Source: Sinomonas mesophila (GTDB lineage: Bacteria; Actinomycetota; Actinomycetes; Actinomycetales; Micrococcaceae). From it: 64,000 nucleotides of DNA. The stretch lies in contig NZ_KV908322.1 in assembly GCF_001999765.1 (NCBI RefSeq), positions 124,001-188,000 on the forward strand. The letters run 5' to 3'. The notes under the pieces are model-generated. The model was given only the letters and a program-made list of their open reading frames with translations, did no database searches and was not told the DNA's origin. A program made the position numbers and the translations under genes. This document shows positions 38,126 through 47,164 of this stretch, piece by piece (position 1 is the stretch's first letter; every line of letters begins with the position of its first letter).

Positions 38126-40021
38126 GTGGCCGACTCCACGCAGCTCGTCCCGATCCTTCGCAGGCGCATGCGAAGCCGCCAGCCCAAGGGCCGGCGGGCA
38201 TGGGTGCCCGCAGCCTCGCGGATCATCTCCGCGCTCGTCGTCGTCTTCTTCCTGGGCATGCTGCCCTGGCTCTCGAACCGGGACCCGGCACAGTCGATCT
38301 TCCAGGCCCGCTACGCCGAGGCGGACATGACCCCAGAGGCGCTGGAGGCCATCCGCCAGGAGCTGGGCCTGGAATCGGGCCCGCTCGGGGTGTTCTTCAC
38401 CTGGCTCGGGAACACGCTCAGCGGCGACTGGGGCCTGTCCTGGGTCAGCGAGCAGCCGGTGCTGCCCTTCATGCTGGGCTCCCTGGGCGTCTCGCTCTCG
38501 CTCATGCTCTTCTCCATCGCCGTCGCCGCGGTGCTTGCCACGGCACTGAGCATCAAGACCTTCCGCCGAGGCCTGGCCGGGCGCACCGACCGGACCGGCG
38601 GCGGCGTCGCGGCAGCCTTCACATCGCTGCCCGAATTCCTGCTGGCATCGCTGCTGCTGGTGGTCTTCTCGGTGTGGCTGCGGTGGTTCCCCCCCTTCGG
38701 CTGGTCGAATCTGTCCAACGCCGTCCTCCCGGCACTGGCGATGGGACTGCCGGCCGGAGGGTACATCGGACGGCTGTTCTCCGATGCCGTGGCGGGCACG
38801 TTCAGCGAGCGGTGGGTGGCGACCTGGTCGGTCGCCGGCTTCTCCAAGGCGCGCCTGGTCACGGCGGTAATCCGCCGAGCCCTGCCCGGCGTCACCCCGC
38901 AGATCGGCCTCGTGTTCATCGGGATCACGGCCGGCGCCGTCGCCGTCGAGCAGGTATTCGCGATCCCGGGCATCGGCCGGGCCACCCTCAGCGCCGCCCA
39001 GGCGCAGGACCTGCCCGTGCTGCAGTCCGGGGTGATCCTACTGATGCTGCTCGCCCTCTCCCTCGGGACCGGGGCAGCGCTCGTCCGCCGGCTCCTGCTC
39101 GGCCCCGCCCTGCGCTCGAATTCCATCCCGACCGCGGTGCCGAAGCCGGCGAGCCCGCGCAGCGCGTGGATCCTGCCGATCACCGCGCTTTCGGCCATCG
39201 TGGTCCTGATCCTCCTCGGCCTGTCCCGTGACCCCTACGCGCTGGACTTCCCACGGCTCGCACCGCCCAGCTGGGCTCTGCCGCTGGGGGCCGACGCGGC
39301 CGGGCGCGATGTGCTGGCCCGTGTCTCGAACGGCGCGCTCACGACCATCCTCGTCGCGATCGCCGTCGCTGGCCTCTGCTTCGTCCTCGGCCTCGTCATC
39401 GGCATGTTCCCCAATGCCGCGGCGGGCCCGATCGAGATCAAGAACGCGCTGCCGCACATCATCGCCGGAATGATCGTCGCGGGCATCCTCGGCCCCTCGG
39501 CCTTCGGTGCCGCGATCGCGATAACCCTCACCGGCTGGGCGCCGCTGGCCGCACATACCGCCGCTTTGGTGGCCGAAGTCAGGGCCCAGCCGCACGTGCA
39601 GATAGCACCCGTGCTGGGAGTGGGCCGCGCCCGCCTCATGCTCCGCTACGTCCTGCCCAGCGTCGTCGGACCGGTGTTCCGCCATGCCGCCCTGCGCCTG
39701 CCGGGCATCGCGCTCGCCCTAGCCGCGCTCGGCTTCCTCGGCCTCGGCCCCCGGCCGCCGGCACCCGACTGGGGCCTGATCCTCGCCGAGGGCATGCCCT
39801 ACGTCGAGCGCGCCCCCCTCGCCGTGCTCGTGCCCGCCGGAGCGCTCGTGCTCCTGTCGGTGTTCGCCGTCTCGCTCTCGAGCCTCACCGTCGACTTCCG
39901 TAGCGGCCGGGGCAGGACCCTTCGCCCGCGATCTATGCACCTACAGAATGGCAGGCAAGCAGTCACCGGTCCTACGGCCGTGATGCCCGGGAGCACGTTG
40001 GAGGAAAGCAAGCAGCTCTAG
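38126..40021 (+). CDS. ABC transporter permease, fused DppB-DppC type
   Basis: 631-residue membrane protein combining two permeases. Residues 25-320 are DppB/NikB-like (DPAQSIFQARYAEADMTPEA, then about six helices and an EAA-type loop around GIGRATLSAAQAQDLPVL). Residues 345-600 are DppC/NikC-like (LPLGADAAGRDVLARV, then about five helices). Each half supplies a loop for one ATPase half, so the importer needs only three polypeptides. GGAGGA precedes the GTG at 38126. A terminator follows at 40065. Confidence 0.88.
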   Translation: MADSTQLVPILRRRMRSRQPKGRRAWVPAASRIISALVVVFFLGMLPWLSNRDPAQSIFQARYAEADMTPEALEAIRQELGLESGPLGVFFTWLGNTLSGDWGLSWVSEQPVLPFMLGSLGVSLSLMLFSIAVAAVLATALSIKTFRRGLAGRTDRTGGGVAAAFTSLPEFLLASLLLVVFSVWLRWFPPFGWSNLSNAVLPALAMGLPAGGYIGRLFSDAVAGTFSERWVATWSVAGFSKARLVTAVIRRALPGVTPQIGLVFIGITAGAVAVEQVFAIPGIGRATLSAAQAQDLPVLQSGVILLMLLALSLGTGAALVRRLLLGPALRSNSIPTAVPKPASPRSAWILPITALSAIVVLILLGLSRDPYALDFPRLAPPSWALPLGADAAGRDVLARVSNGALTTILVAIAVAGLCFVLGLVIGMFPNAAAGPIEIKNALPHIIAGMIVAGILGPSAFGAAIAITLTGWAPLAAHTAALVAEVRAQPHVQIAPVLGVGRARLMLRYVLPSVVGPVFRHAALRLPGIALALAALGFLGLGPRPPAPDWGLILAEGMPYVERAPLAVLVPAGALVLLSVFAVSLSSLTVDFRSGRGRTLRPRSMHLQNGRQAVTGPTAVMPGSTLEESKQL

Positions 40022-40064
40022 ACCAGGGTCGGGCGATCAGCCGGGGGTGACAGCCCTCGGCTGG

Positions 40065-40095
40065 GGATGGGCACGGACAGCATCCGTGCCCATCC
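40065..40095 (+). terminator. Terminator of the ABC importer operon
   Basis: Perfect 13-bp arms GGATGGGCACGGA / TCCGTGCCCATCC with loop CAGCA. Confidence 0.75.
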
Positions 40096-40109
40096 ACTCG
40101 GCCTCGCGC

Positions 40110-40265
40110 GAAGCCCCCGTCTTGAGAAGACGCTCGAGAACGCCATTACCGTGCCGGCGAGCACCGTGGGCAACAGCCCCCGCCTGCGCTCCTTCCAGAC
40201 ACAGGCGGCGGCAGTCGCCCACGCCCGGCCGCACGCCAGTTCCGGCCCGAGCACCGGGCGACTGA
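40110..40265 (+). pseudogene. copA 3'-end remnant, partly inverted
   Basis: Positions 40166-40208 read VGNSPRLRSFQTQ, matching the C-terminus of the intact CopA ([14 protein letters not shown]). The 40 bp before it (about 40124-40165) match the preceding CopA codons only on the minus strand (LAGTVMAFSSVFS). The remnant thus contains a small local inversion. It precedes a YHS gene exactly as the intact copA does. Confidence 0.6.
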
Positions 40266-40295
40266 TCCTCTCAGAACCGAACGAAAGGAAACCCC

Positions 40296-40574
40296 ATGTC
40301 CGAGGCACACAACCACGAGGCCGCCCCCGTCCAGGAGCACTCGCACTCCCACTCCCACTCCGAGCACGCCGGCGAAGGCCACTCCCACAGGGTGGCCATG
40401 GCCGATGAGGCCACCGGCGAGTGCCCGGTGATGCTCGGGAACTACGTGGACAAGGAGGATGCCGAGGCCCAGGGCCTCGTCCGCGACTACGAAGGGAATC
40501 GCTACTACCTCTGCTGCGCCGCGTGCGGCCCGCTCTTTGACGCGGATCCCGAGAAGTACCTCGCCGCGCTTTAG
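40296..40574 (+). CDS. His-rich YHS-domain metal-binding protein, copy 1
   Basis: 92 residues, cytosolic. A His-rich N-terminus (seven His in the HSHSHSHSEHAGEGH region, residues 16-30) is joined to a YHS/TRASH-like domain: CPVMLGNYVDKEDAEAQG, then YYLCCAACGPLFDADPEKY, giving four cysteines. Such domains bind copper or other soft metals, so a metallochaperone or buffer is plausible. GAAAGGA precedes ATG 40296. It is about 80 percent identical by eye to the copy at 43114 and more distant from the copy at 56607. It sits behind a copA remnant. Confidence 0.8.
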   Translation: MSEAHNHEAAPVQEHSHSHSHSEHAGEGHSHRVAMADEATGECPVMLGNYVDKEDAEAQGLVRDYEGNRYYLCCAACGPLFDADPEKYLAAL

Positions 40575-40583
40575 GCAACCGAG

Positions 40584-41694
40584 GGGACTGTCAGGTAGCG
40601 GTGGGTCTGGCGCGGCGTGTAGTTAGTTGATTCTTCCGTCGAAGGCGATTGCGGAGGCGTTCAAAGCCGGCTCCACCTCGTGGCCCATCGTGCCCGCCCC
40701 TTGCCCTAGGGGGCCAAGCGAGCGGGTCATGAGGAAGAGGTACTTCAACGTGGTGGCGTCGTTTGGGAAGTGGCCCCTGGCCCTCACGGCGCGCCCATAC
40801 CGGGCGTTGAGGGACTCGATCGCGTTGGTCGAGCAGATCACCCGCCTGATCTCGCGGCGTCCCAGTCCAGGAATGGGGCGAACTCGGGCCAGGCGTTGCG
40901 CCAGAGCCGGGCGATCGCAGGGTACTTCGTGCCCATTTGGCCTCGAACTCCCCGAAGCGTTCCTTGGCTGCGGTCTCGGTCGGGGCGGTGCCTCGGGCAG
41001 GCCCTTGAGCCCGTCGCAGACGGCGATGCTGCACACGTCCTCCACGCCGCGGGTCTTGATCTCGGTCAGGACCCCGAGTCAGTACTTCGCGCCCTCGCCG
41101 CCGTCCCCGGCCCAGTTCCCGAGGATGTCGCGTTCGCCGTCCACCGTGACGCCGAGGACGACGTAGAACGGCTTGTTGCGCACCTGCCCGCCCCGGCCCT
41201 TGACGTGGATCGCGTTCGATGACCACCACCGGGTACACCGGGTCAAGCGGGTTGGCCGACTCGGCCATCTCTTCGGAGACCTTCTCGGTATCCGGGAAAT
41301 CGTGTCCTTGGAGACGGTGGCGCCGTAGACCTCGTCGAAGTGGGCGGCGATCTCCCCGGTGGTCAGGCCGTGGGCCGTCAGCGACAGGATGACCTCGTCG
41401 ATCCCGTCCAGACGCCGCTGGCGCTTCCTGACAGTCGGCGGCTCGAAGGTGCCCTCACGGTCCCGGGGCGCGTCGATTTCCACTGGGCCCACCTCGGTGA
41501 ACACGGTCCTGGTCAGGCCGGCAAGGAGCCACTAGGCTCAAGCCCTGCTCGCGTGCCTACCCCCAGCAGCGACTCCGCGAGCTCCTTCTGATCGATGACC
41601 TCTCCCGTCACGGGATCGATCATCTCCACGGTCTCGGTCATAGCCCTTCCTTTCGGTCAGGCCACGCCGTTCACACCGTTATTCTTACAGTCCC
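40584..41694. mobile_element. IS256-family insertion sequence, decayed
   Basis: The ends are imperfect inverted repeats. Left GGGACTGTCAGGTAGCGGTG (40584-40603) and right, read inward, GGGACTGTAAGAATAACGGTG (41694-41674), matching at about 15 of 21 positions. The length of about 1.1 kb is below the usual 1.3 kb, consistent with an internal deletion. No exact target duplication is seen at the flanks. Confidence 0.7.
40620..41641 (-). pseudogene. IS256 (Mutator-type) transposase, frameshifted
   Basis: Starts at ATG 41641 after AAAGGAAGGG with MTETVEMIDPVTGEVIDQK. Then about 60 residues are missing and the sequence resumes with EVGPVEIDAPRDREGTFEP, RKRQRRLDGIDEVILSL and GLTTGEIAAHFDEVYGA. Later frame changes lead to GERDILGNWAGDGGEGAKY, VCDGLKGLPEA, RRVICSTNAIESLNARYGR and a final RARGHFPND block. 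At least three frameshifts are needed, so no functional transposase is made. Confidence 0.85.
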
Positions 41695-42039
41695 GACCGC
41701 GACGCCAAGACCCGCAGAGTCTTGCAAGGATCTCGTCGGCGATGTTGGTCCAGATCGATGTTGTTCTTCAGTGATCGGGTGGATGTGAGGGTCGCGGCAT
41801 AGTGAGCGCGTGTAGGGGAGAAGTGCCAACCAACCTGATGCCGGTCGCCGAACGAGCGCGGGCCATCGCTGGTCTGCCCCGACATCTCTGCGTCGGGTGG
41901 GGCGCCCTCTGGCAGGCCCTGAAGCTCGAACTGGAACGACTCGCCGCCGCCGTTGTGCGCTTCTCCGGGTCGCTAGGCCGAGGATAGACGAGCGCACGGC
42001 ACCCATGCCAATACCGGCTGACCCTGGCCGGCCCGGTCC
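41695..42039. other. Intergenic, no recognisable gene
   Basis: About 345 bp with short frames only (for example 41802-41987 plus). None shows a recognisable domain or ribosome site. Confidence 0.5.
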
Positions 42040-42215
42040 AGATATGCCGCAGGACCGTGCGGGCTCCTTCGAGCCAATGGTGGCACCGCCCCTGGATCCG
42101 GTGCACGCGGGGGTGTTGGTGGACTGCATCCACGCCAAGGTCCGCGAACGGCACGTCGCGAACCGGCCGATCTACGTGGCACCGGCCCTCACTGCCGAGG
42201 GGACCGCGACGGCCT
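42040..42215 (+). pseudogene. Second IS256 transposase fragment
   Basis: Plus-strand frame reading PQDRAGSFEP joined to PLDPVHAGVLVDCIHAKVRER, HVANRPIYVAPALTAEGT. Both halves are standard IS256 blocks (RDRDGSFEP; PVVFVDCIHVKVRDGQVANRPIYVA), separated in the intact protein by over 60 residues. This is an internally deleted fragment in opposite orientation to the element at 40584. Confidence 0.7.
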
Positions 42216-42439
42216 CAAGGGCCCGACGCCGTGTCAACCTCTGGCGGAAAGACGTCGCCTTGACCGGGTTCGAGATCGGATTCGACGCTCGGCTACCCCT
42301 AGGCCGCCACTGACCAACAGACAACCCAGTTGGCACGAAAAAATCGACAGAGCCGTCGAAAACGACCGAGGTCGACTGAGCAGTGGGAGAGAGATTCGTC
42401 CCAGGCATGTCCCCTCGGCAGAATGGCATACGGCCCGGT

Positions 42440-42870
42440 GACCGTCCTCGTCGTACGTCGAGGACGGTCGTTGCGTGGTCCTTCGTCAGCTGGGCGTGCT
42501 CGACGGTGAGGCATTCGTCCCTGAGCGTCACGTGTCCGGTGATGACGGGGGTGCCTCCTTCAGCAGCGCAGGGTCCGTGGCACGATCAGGGCCCCGATCA
42601 CGAGGGAGACGAGGGCGTCTGCGCGGGTGAAGTTGGTCAGGGCGTTCACGACAGCTGCGATGATCACCGCAGCAGAGCCGAGGGAGGACCAGCAGGCCGA
42701 TAGCAATTACCGGCCAGCCCGATGATCCCGAACCAGAGCATCGTCCCGAAGCCGACCCCGGGCGGTTCGATCAGGCGCCGGAAGGCCTCGACGAGGATGA
42801 ACCCGCCCACGACGAGCAGCAGTCTGGCTGCAGGGCAGCGGCGAGGACCTCTGCCCGCTTGTACCCCACG
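42440..42870 (-). pseudogene. Cation diffusion facilitator remnant
   Basis: Three pieces on the minus strand match CDF exporters: VVGGFILVEAFRRLIEPP and TMLWFGIIGLAGN (42700-42850); SSLGSAAVIIAAVVNALTNF with RADALVSLVIGALIVPRTL (42555-42685); and VITGHVTLRDECLTVEHAQL (42460-42555). Frameshifts and deletions separate them. The second matches VLGDLLGSVAVIIAG of the intact CDF at 54883. Confidence 0.75.
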
Positions 42871-43113
42871 TCCCATGCCCACGGAGAGGGGTTGCGATCA
42901 GGCGCTCCCTGTCCTGCCTTGCATCCGGCGTGCGAGTTCGTGCCCGCTCATCCTTCGTTCTTTCCATCCCTTGGGTCGTTCCATCAGCACGGCAGATACC
43001 GCTCGGGGTGTCTGGCAAGCAGTGGGGAGGAGAGCCAGTCTCCCGGCTCTCCTCCCCGTGGTGTGCCCTGTGGCGGGGCGTGCGTGGACGCTGTGCCCTA
43101 GGGTCCGACTCGC

Positions 43114-43389
43114 CTACAGCACGGCGAGGTACTTCTCAGGGTCCGCGTCGAACATCGGCCCGCACGCGGCGCAGCAGAGGTAGTAGCGGGTGCCCTCGTG
43201 GTCGCGGATGAGGCCCTTGGCCTCGGCATCGGCCTTGTCCACGTAGTTCCCGGGCATCACCGGGCACTCGGCAGTGGTGGCCTCGTCTGCCACGGCGACG
43301 CTGTGGGAGTGGCAGTGCCCCTCGTCGGCGGGCTCGGAGTGGGAGTGCTCCTGGACGGCGGTGGCGTCGTGGTTGTGTGCCTCGCACAT
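43114..43389 (-). CDS. His-rich YHS-domain metal-binding protein, copy 2
   Basis: 91 residues, closely similar to copy 1. The N-terminus is His-rich with an extra cysteine at position 2 and CHSHS later; the YHS part has CPVMPGNYVDKADAEAKG and YYLCCAACGPMFDADPEKY. It is the last gene of the copZ-exported protein-copA-YHS series, 31 bp after copA, with AAAGGA before the ATG. Likely receives or buffers copper beside CopA; that role is inferred from position and domain. Confidence 0.82.
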   Translation of the reverse strand: MCEAHNHDATAVQEHSHSEPADEGHCHSHSVAVADEATTAECPVMPGNYVDKADAEAKGLIRDHEGTRYYLCCAACGPMFDADPEKYLAVL

Positions 43390-43420
43390 GGGGTTTTCCT
43401 TTCGTTGGTTTTCCGGTATC

Positions 43421-45745
43421 TCAGGCGCGCGCCGCTTCGACCGGACGCGGGGTTCGGCTGGGGGCGGGCGACTGCTGGTCCACCGCCTGGCTCTGGAAGG
43501 AGCGCAGGCGGAGGCTGTTGCCGACGACGAAGACGCTGGAGAACGCCATCGCCGCACCGGCAAGCATGGGGTTGAGCAGGCCGAGGGCGGCCAGCGGGAT
43601 CGCGGCAACGTTGTAGGCGAAGGCCCAGAACAGATTGCCCTTGATCGTGCCGAGGGTACGCCGGGAGAGGCGGATCGCATCGGCGGCACTGCGCAGATCG
43701 CCGCGGACGAGGGTCAGGTCGGACGCCTCGATCGCCGCGTCTGTGCCGGTGCCCATCGCGAGCCCGAGGTCCGCCTGGGCCAGCGCGGCGGCGTCGTTGA
43801 CGCCGTCGCCCACCATCGCCACCGTGCGCCCTTCGCCCTGAAGGCGTGCGACGACAGCGGACTTCTCGCTCGGGAGCACCTCGGCGATGACCTGGTCGAT
43901 CCCGACCTCGGCGGCGATGTGCTTTGCCACGACCTCGTTGTCTCCGGTGAGGAGGATGGGGGTCAGGCCAAGGGCCCGGAACTGTCGCACGGCTTCGGCA
44001 CTGGTGGGCTTGACCTGGTCGGCGACAACGAGCACGCCTCGGATCGCACCGTCCCATGCGGCCAGGACCGCCGTCTGGCCGCGCGACTCGGCGGTGCGCT
44101 TTGCCTCGTCGAGCACGGCATCGGAAGCGACCGCCGATTCGTCAAGCAGGCTCTGGCGGCCCACAATCACGCTGTGGCCGTCGACGAGACCGGTGACGCC
44201 CTTGCCCTCGATGTTCCGGAAGTCCCCCACCTCGGGCAGGGGGGCAGCGAGCGCCTCGGTGGCGCCGCGGGCGATGGCCTGCGCGATCGGGTGCTCGGAG
44301 GCGTCCTCGAGCGCGCCGGCAATGCGCAGCAGATCCTCGCGATCCGTGCCGGCGGCGGCGACAGCCTCAACGAGTGTCATCCGGCCCGTTGTCACCGTTC
44401 CTGTCTTGTCGAGCACGACCGTGTCGACGCGCCGGGTGGACTCGAGCACCTCGGGGCCCTTGATCAGGATCCCCAGCTGGGCGCCGCGCCCGGTGCCGAC
44501 CAGGAGTGCGGTCGGCGTGGCCAGGCCTAGGGCGCACGGGCAGGCGATGATGAGCACCGCGACGGCGGCCGTGAACGCCGTCGCGCCCGGGAATCCCGCG
44601 CCGAGCCAGGCGCCCAGGGTCGCCACCGCAACTGCAATGACGATCGGGACGAAGACGCCCGAGACTCTGTCGGCGAGGCGCTGCACCTCAGCCTTCCCGG
44701 ACTGGGCGTCCTCGACGAGCTGGGCGATCTGGGCGAGCTGGGTGTCTGCGCCCACGCGCGTCGCTCGAACGACGAGCCGCCCGCTGGCATTCACGGTCGC
44801 TCCGGTCACGGCATCGCCCGGGCCAACCTCCACTGGCACGGATTCGCCGGTGAGCATCGACGCGTCCACCGCGGAGGTGCCGGTCAGGATCACGCCGTCG
44901 GTGGCGATCTTCTCCCCGGGCCGGACGACGAATTCGTCGCCGACCACGAGCTGCTCGGTCGGGATGCGTGTCTCGACGCCGTCGCGGAGCACGGCGACGT
45001 CCTTCGCGCCCAGCTCGAGCAGGGCCCGCAGTGCGGCGCCGGCCTGGCGCTTGGAGCGCTTCTCGAAGAAGCGTCCGGCCAAGATGAACATGGTCAACCC
45101 AGCGGCGACCTCGAGGTAGATGTTACCCGCGCCGTCGCTCGGGGCGATCGAGAGCTCGAACGCGTGGCGCATCCCGGGCATCCCGGCGGTGCCGAGGAAG
45201 AGCGCGTACAGCGACCACAGGAACGCCGCGAGCGTGCCGAGAGAGACGAGGGTGTCCATGGTGGCGGCACCGTGGCGCAGGTTGGTCCAGGCAGCCTTGT
45301 GGAAGGGGAATGCCGCCCAGAGGATCACGGGAGCGGCGAGGGCCAGAGAGGCCCACTGCCAGTAGGTGAACTGGAGGGCCGGGACCATGGCCATGAGGAT
45401 GACCGGTACCGACAGTACGCACGATGCAATCAGGCGCCGCCGCAGGTCCGCGAGCTCATGGTCAGGCTCCTCGCCCCCCTCCGAGGGCGATGCCTGCTCG
45501 GGAGGGGCGGGCAAGGCCGCGGTGTAGCCGGTCTTCTGGACCTCGAGGATGAGCAGCTGGGGGTCGTAGCCCTCGGGGACGAGCACCTTCGCCTTCTCGG
45601 TGGCGTAGTTCACGCTCGCCTCGACCCCGTCCATCCGGTTGAGCTTCTTCTCGATCCGGTTGGCGCAGGATGCGCAGGTCATCCCGCCGATCTCGAGCTC
45701 AAAGCTCGCGCGCGCAGATTCGGTCGGTGCTGTTGTCGTTGACAT
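43421..45745 (-). CDS. copA: Copper-exporting P-type ATPase
   Basis: Pumps Cu(I) out of the cell. 774 residues: one HMA domain (about 14-78) with GMTCASC at 21-27; two N-terminal helices; A domain with LTGES (298-302); CPC ion-binding motif at 402-404 in [16 protein letters not shown] at 446-450; the HP motif in SEHPIAQAI; and [10 protein letters not shown] near the C-terminus. All P1B-1 residues appear intact. It ends [15 protein letters not shown] with a short Ala/Pro tail. It belongs to the minus-strand copper operon starting at 46928. Confidence 0.95.
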   Translation of the reverse strand: MSTTTAPTESARASFELEIGGMTCASCANRIEKKLNRMDGVEASVNYATEKAKVLVPEGYDPQLLILEVQKTGYTAALPAPPEQASPSEGGEEPDHELADLRRRLIASCVLSVPVILMAMVPALQFTYWQWASLALAAPVILWAAFPFHKAAWTNLRHGAATMDTLVSLGTLAAFLWSLYALFLGTAGMPGMRHAFELSIAPSDGAGNIYLEVAAGLTMFILAGRFFEKRSKRQAGAALRALLELGAKDVAVLRDGVETRIPTEQLVVGDEFVVRPGEKIATDGVILTGTSAVDASMLTGESVPVEVGPGDAVTGATVNASGRLVVRATRVGADTQLAQIAQLVEDAQSGKAEVQRLADRVSGVFVPIVIAVAVATLGAWLGAGFPGATAFTAAVAVLIIACPCALGLATPTALLVGTGRGAQLGILIKGPEVLESTRRVDTVVLDKTGTVTTGRMTLVEAVAAAGTDREDLLRIAGALEDASEHPIAQAIARGATEALAAPLPEVGDFRNIEGKGVTGLVDGHSVIVGRQSLLDESAVASDAVLDEAKRTAESRGQTAVLAAWDGAIRGVLVVADQVKPTSAEAVRQFRALGLTPILLTGDNEVVAKHIAAEVGIDQVIAEVLPSEKSAVVARLQGEGRTVAMVGDGVNDAAALAQADLGLAMGTGTDAAIEASDLTLVRGDLRSAADAIRLSRRTLGTIKGNLFWAFAYNVAAIPLAALGLLNPMLAGAAMAFSSVFVVGNSLRLRSFQSQAVDQQSPAPSRTPRPVEAARA

Positions 45746-45771
45746 GGTGATCCGTTCTCAGGTGCGTGGGC

Positions 45772-46716
45772 TCAATGACCGTGGCTCTCGCCGGGGGTCT
45801 GGGCAGGCTGCGTGCCCGGCGCGCCGTCTGCCGGGAGCACGAACGCGGCAGAGTGGACGGCGCCGTCGATTTGGAAGTCGAAGTAGAGCAGGTACCGCCC
45901 AGAGGTCGGAGCCTCTGCCGCGAACCTCACGGTCGGTCCGCTGAGCTGGCCGCTCTGGGGCTCAGCGCCTTCGGGATGCACGTGCAGATACGCGAGGTCG
46001 CCCTCGCGCAGCGCGACAAGATGGCCGAACGCGCCGAGGTAGGGCTGCAGGGTCGTGACCGGGGCGCCGTCTTTCGAGACGGAGAGCGTGAGCTCCGACG
46101 AGGCGCCGCCCTGGATGTCCCCGGCGATCGTCACCTCGAAGCCGTCGACATTCGCGGTGCGCGTCTCTGCGGGAGAGGCTGCCGGGGCGACCGTCCCAGC
46201 GACCTCAACAGTGCGGGTGAGGGTGAGCGGATTCGAGCTGCCGCCCGGAACGAAGTCGGTGAAGATGCGGTAGGTGCCTGCCGCCTTCCAGGTCCACGGG
46301 ATGGACCAGGAGCCGTCCGGGCCGCGCTCAGGATGGACGTGGCGGAACTCCGAGCCGTCGGTGCGGACGACGATCAGATGCAGGTCCTTCTCGTGCGAAG
46401 TCACATACTCCAGCAGCGGCTGTCCGTCGGCATCGCCGATGGTGAAGGAGAGCGTGCCGGCGGCTCCGACCTCGGCAGGGGCGCTGACCGGACCCAGCTG
46501 GTAGCCCTCAGCCGCAAGCGTCACCCCGCGTGTGGGGCCTTCGTTTCCGCCCTGCGCCTGTCCCATCGCCGCCATGTGGTCCTGCCCCTGACCCATCGCC
46601 GCAACCCGGTCCTGCGCCACGGTCTTCGGGATTGTCGCGCCCGTGACCGTGAACGCCGCGCCGAAGGCGACGGCGAGGCTGGCCGCGTACAGGCCAAGGC
46701 GCGTGGCGGTGCGCAT
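45772..46716 (-). CDS. Exported Met/His-containing protein of a copper operon
   Basis: 314 residues with an N-terminal signal or anchor helix (about 8-30). A Met/Gln/His spacer (MGQGQDHMAAMGQAQGG, about 40-57) could bind copper. Two beta-rich repeats of similar layout follow: FTIGDADGQPLLEYVTSHEKDLHLIVVRTDGSEFRHVHPE and LSVSKDGAPVTTLQPYLGAFGHLVALREGDLAYLHVHPEGAEP-type segments, each ending in HVHPE. The tail is GESHGH. Homologues are widespread next to actinobacterial copA; function unknown. It overlaps the copZ stop by one base. Confidence 0.8.
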   Translation of the reverse strand: MRTATRLGLYAASLAVAFGAAFTVTGATIPKTVAQDRVAAMGQGQDHMAAMGQAQGGNEGPTRGVTLAAEGYQLGPVSAPAEVGAAGTLSFTIGDADGQPLLEYVTSHEKDLHLIVVRTDGSEFRHVHPERGPDGSWSIPWTWKAAGTYRIFTDFVPGGSSNPLTLTRTVEVAGTVAPAASPAETRTANVDGFEVTIAGDIQGGASSELTLSVSKDGAPVTTLQPYLGAFGHLVALREGDLAYLHVHPEGAEPQSGQLSGPTVRFAAEAPTSGRYLLYFDFQIDGAVHSAAFVLPADGAPGTQPAQTPGESHGH

Positions 46717-46928
46717 CAGACCCGCGCCGCCGAGTAGCCTGCCTCGTCCACGGCGGCGATCACCGCAGCGTCGTCAGCAGGGCCATCGGAGCCTGTGACC
46801 ACGAGCCGTCCGGTGGAGGCGCTGATCTCAATCCCCTTGACCCCGGGAATCTGCCCGACCTCGTTGCGGATCGAGACCTCGCAGTGGCCGCAGCTCATTC
46901 CAGTGACCTGGTATTCGGTGGTGCTCAT
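46716..46928 (-). CDS. copZ: Copper chaperone, HMA domain
   Basis: 70-residue single HMA domain with the metal-binding loop GMSCGHCEVS (10-19) and a normal ferredoxin-like fold pattern. Delivers Cu(I) to CopA or CsoR. AAGGGATCC precedes the ATG at 46928. First gene of the copper operon, with two CsoR-type boxes upstream. Confidence 0.92.
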   Translation of the reverse strand: MSTTEYQVTGMSCGHCEVSIRNEVGQIPGVKGIEISASTGRLVVTGSDGPADDAAVIAAVDEAGYSAARV

Positions 46929-46960
46929 CAGTGGATCCCTTCGTATTGGCAGCTAGTCAT

Positions 46961-46977
46961 ATACCCCTAGTGGGTAT
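46961..46977. promoter_or_regulatory. CsoR-type box, copZ site 1
   Basis: ATACCCCTAGTGGGTAT, inverted arms ATACCC/GGGTAT around 5 bp. It lies 33 bp before copZ. Confidence 0.75.
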
Positions 46978-46992
46978 CTCTAAGACAAAGAT

Positions 46993-47009
46993 ATACCCAA
47001 CGGGGGTAC
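46993..47009. promoter_or_regulatory. CsoR-type box, copZ site 2
   Basis: ATACCCAACGGGGGTAC, one end mismatch. It is centred 32 bp (three helical turns) from site 1, and both lie in the divergent region between copZ and the flavoprotein gene. Confidence 0.7.
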
Positions 47010-47109
47010 CCGATGCAAGAGTATGGCGAACGTGAGATTCGACCAAGATCCCGTGCCCACCGGTGCTCGTCAGTTGGTACCTGCATGGGGTATCTTCGGA
47101 CTGGCATAC

Positions 47110-47126
47110 ATACCCTGTAGGGGTAT
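47110..47126. promoter_or_regulatory. CsoR-type box before the flavoprotein gene
   Basis: ATACCCTGTAGGGGTAT, a perfect-armed box 39 bp before the GTG at 47165. It implies that this oxidoreductase is copper-induced. Confidence 0.75.
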
Positions 47127-47164
47127 ATCCAAGGTGCCGAGCGCTTATGGAAGGAAGTTGTACC

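Noticed and set aside
40576-41702. Target-site duplication flanking the IS256 element
   Set aside because: The 8-bp flanks outside the inverted repeats do not match.
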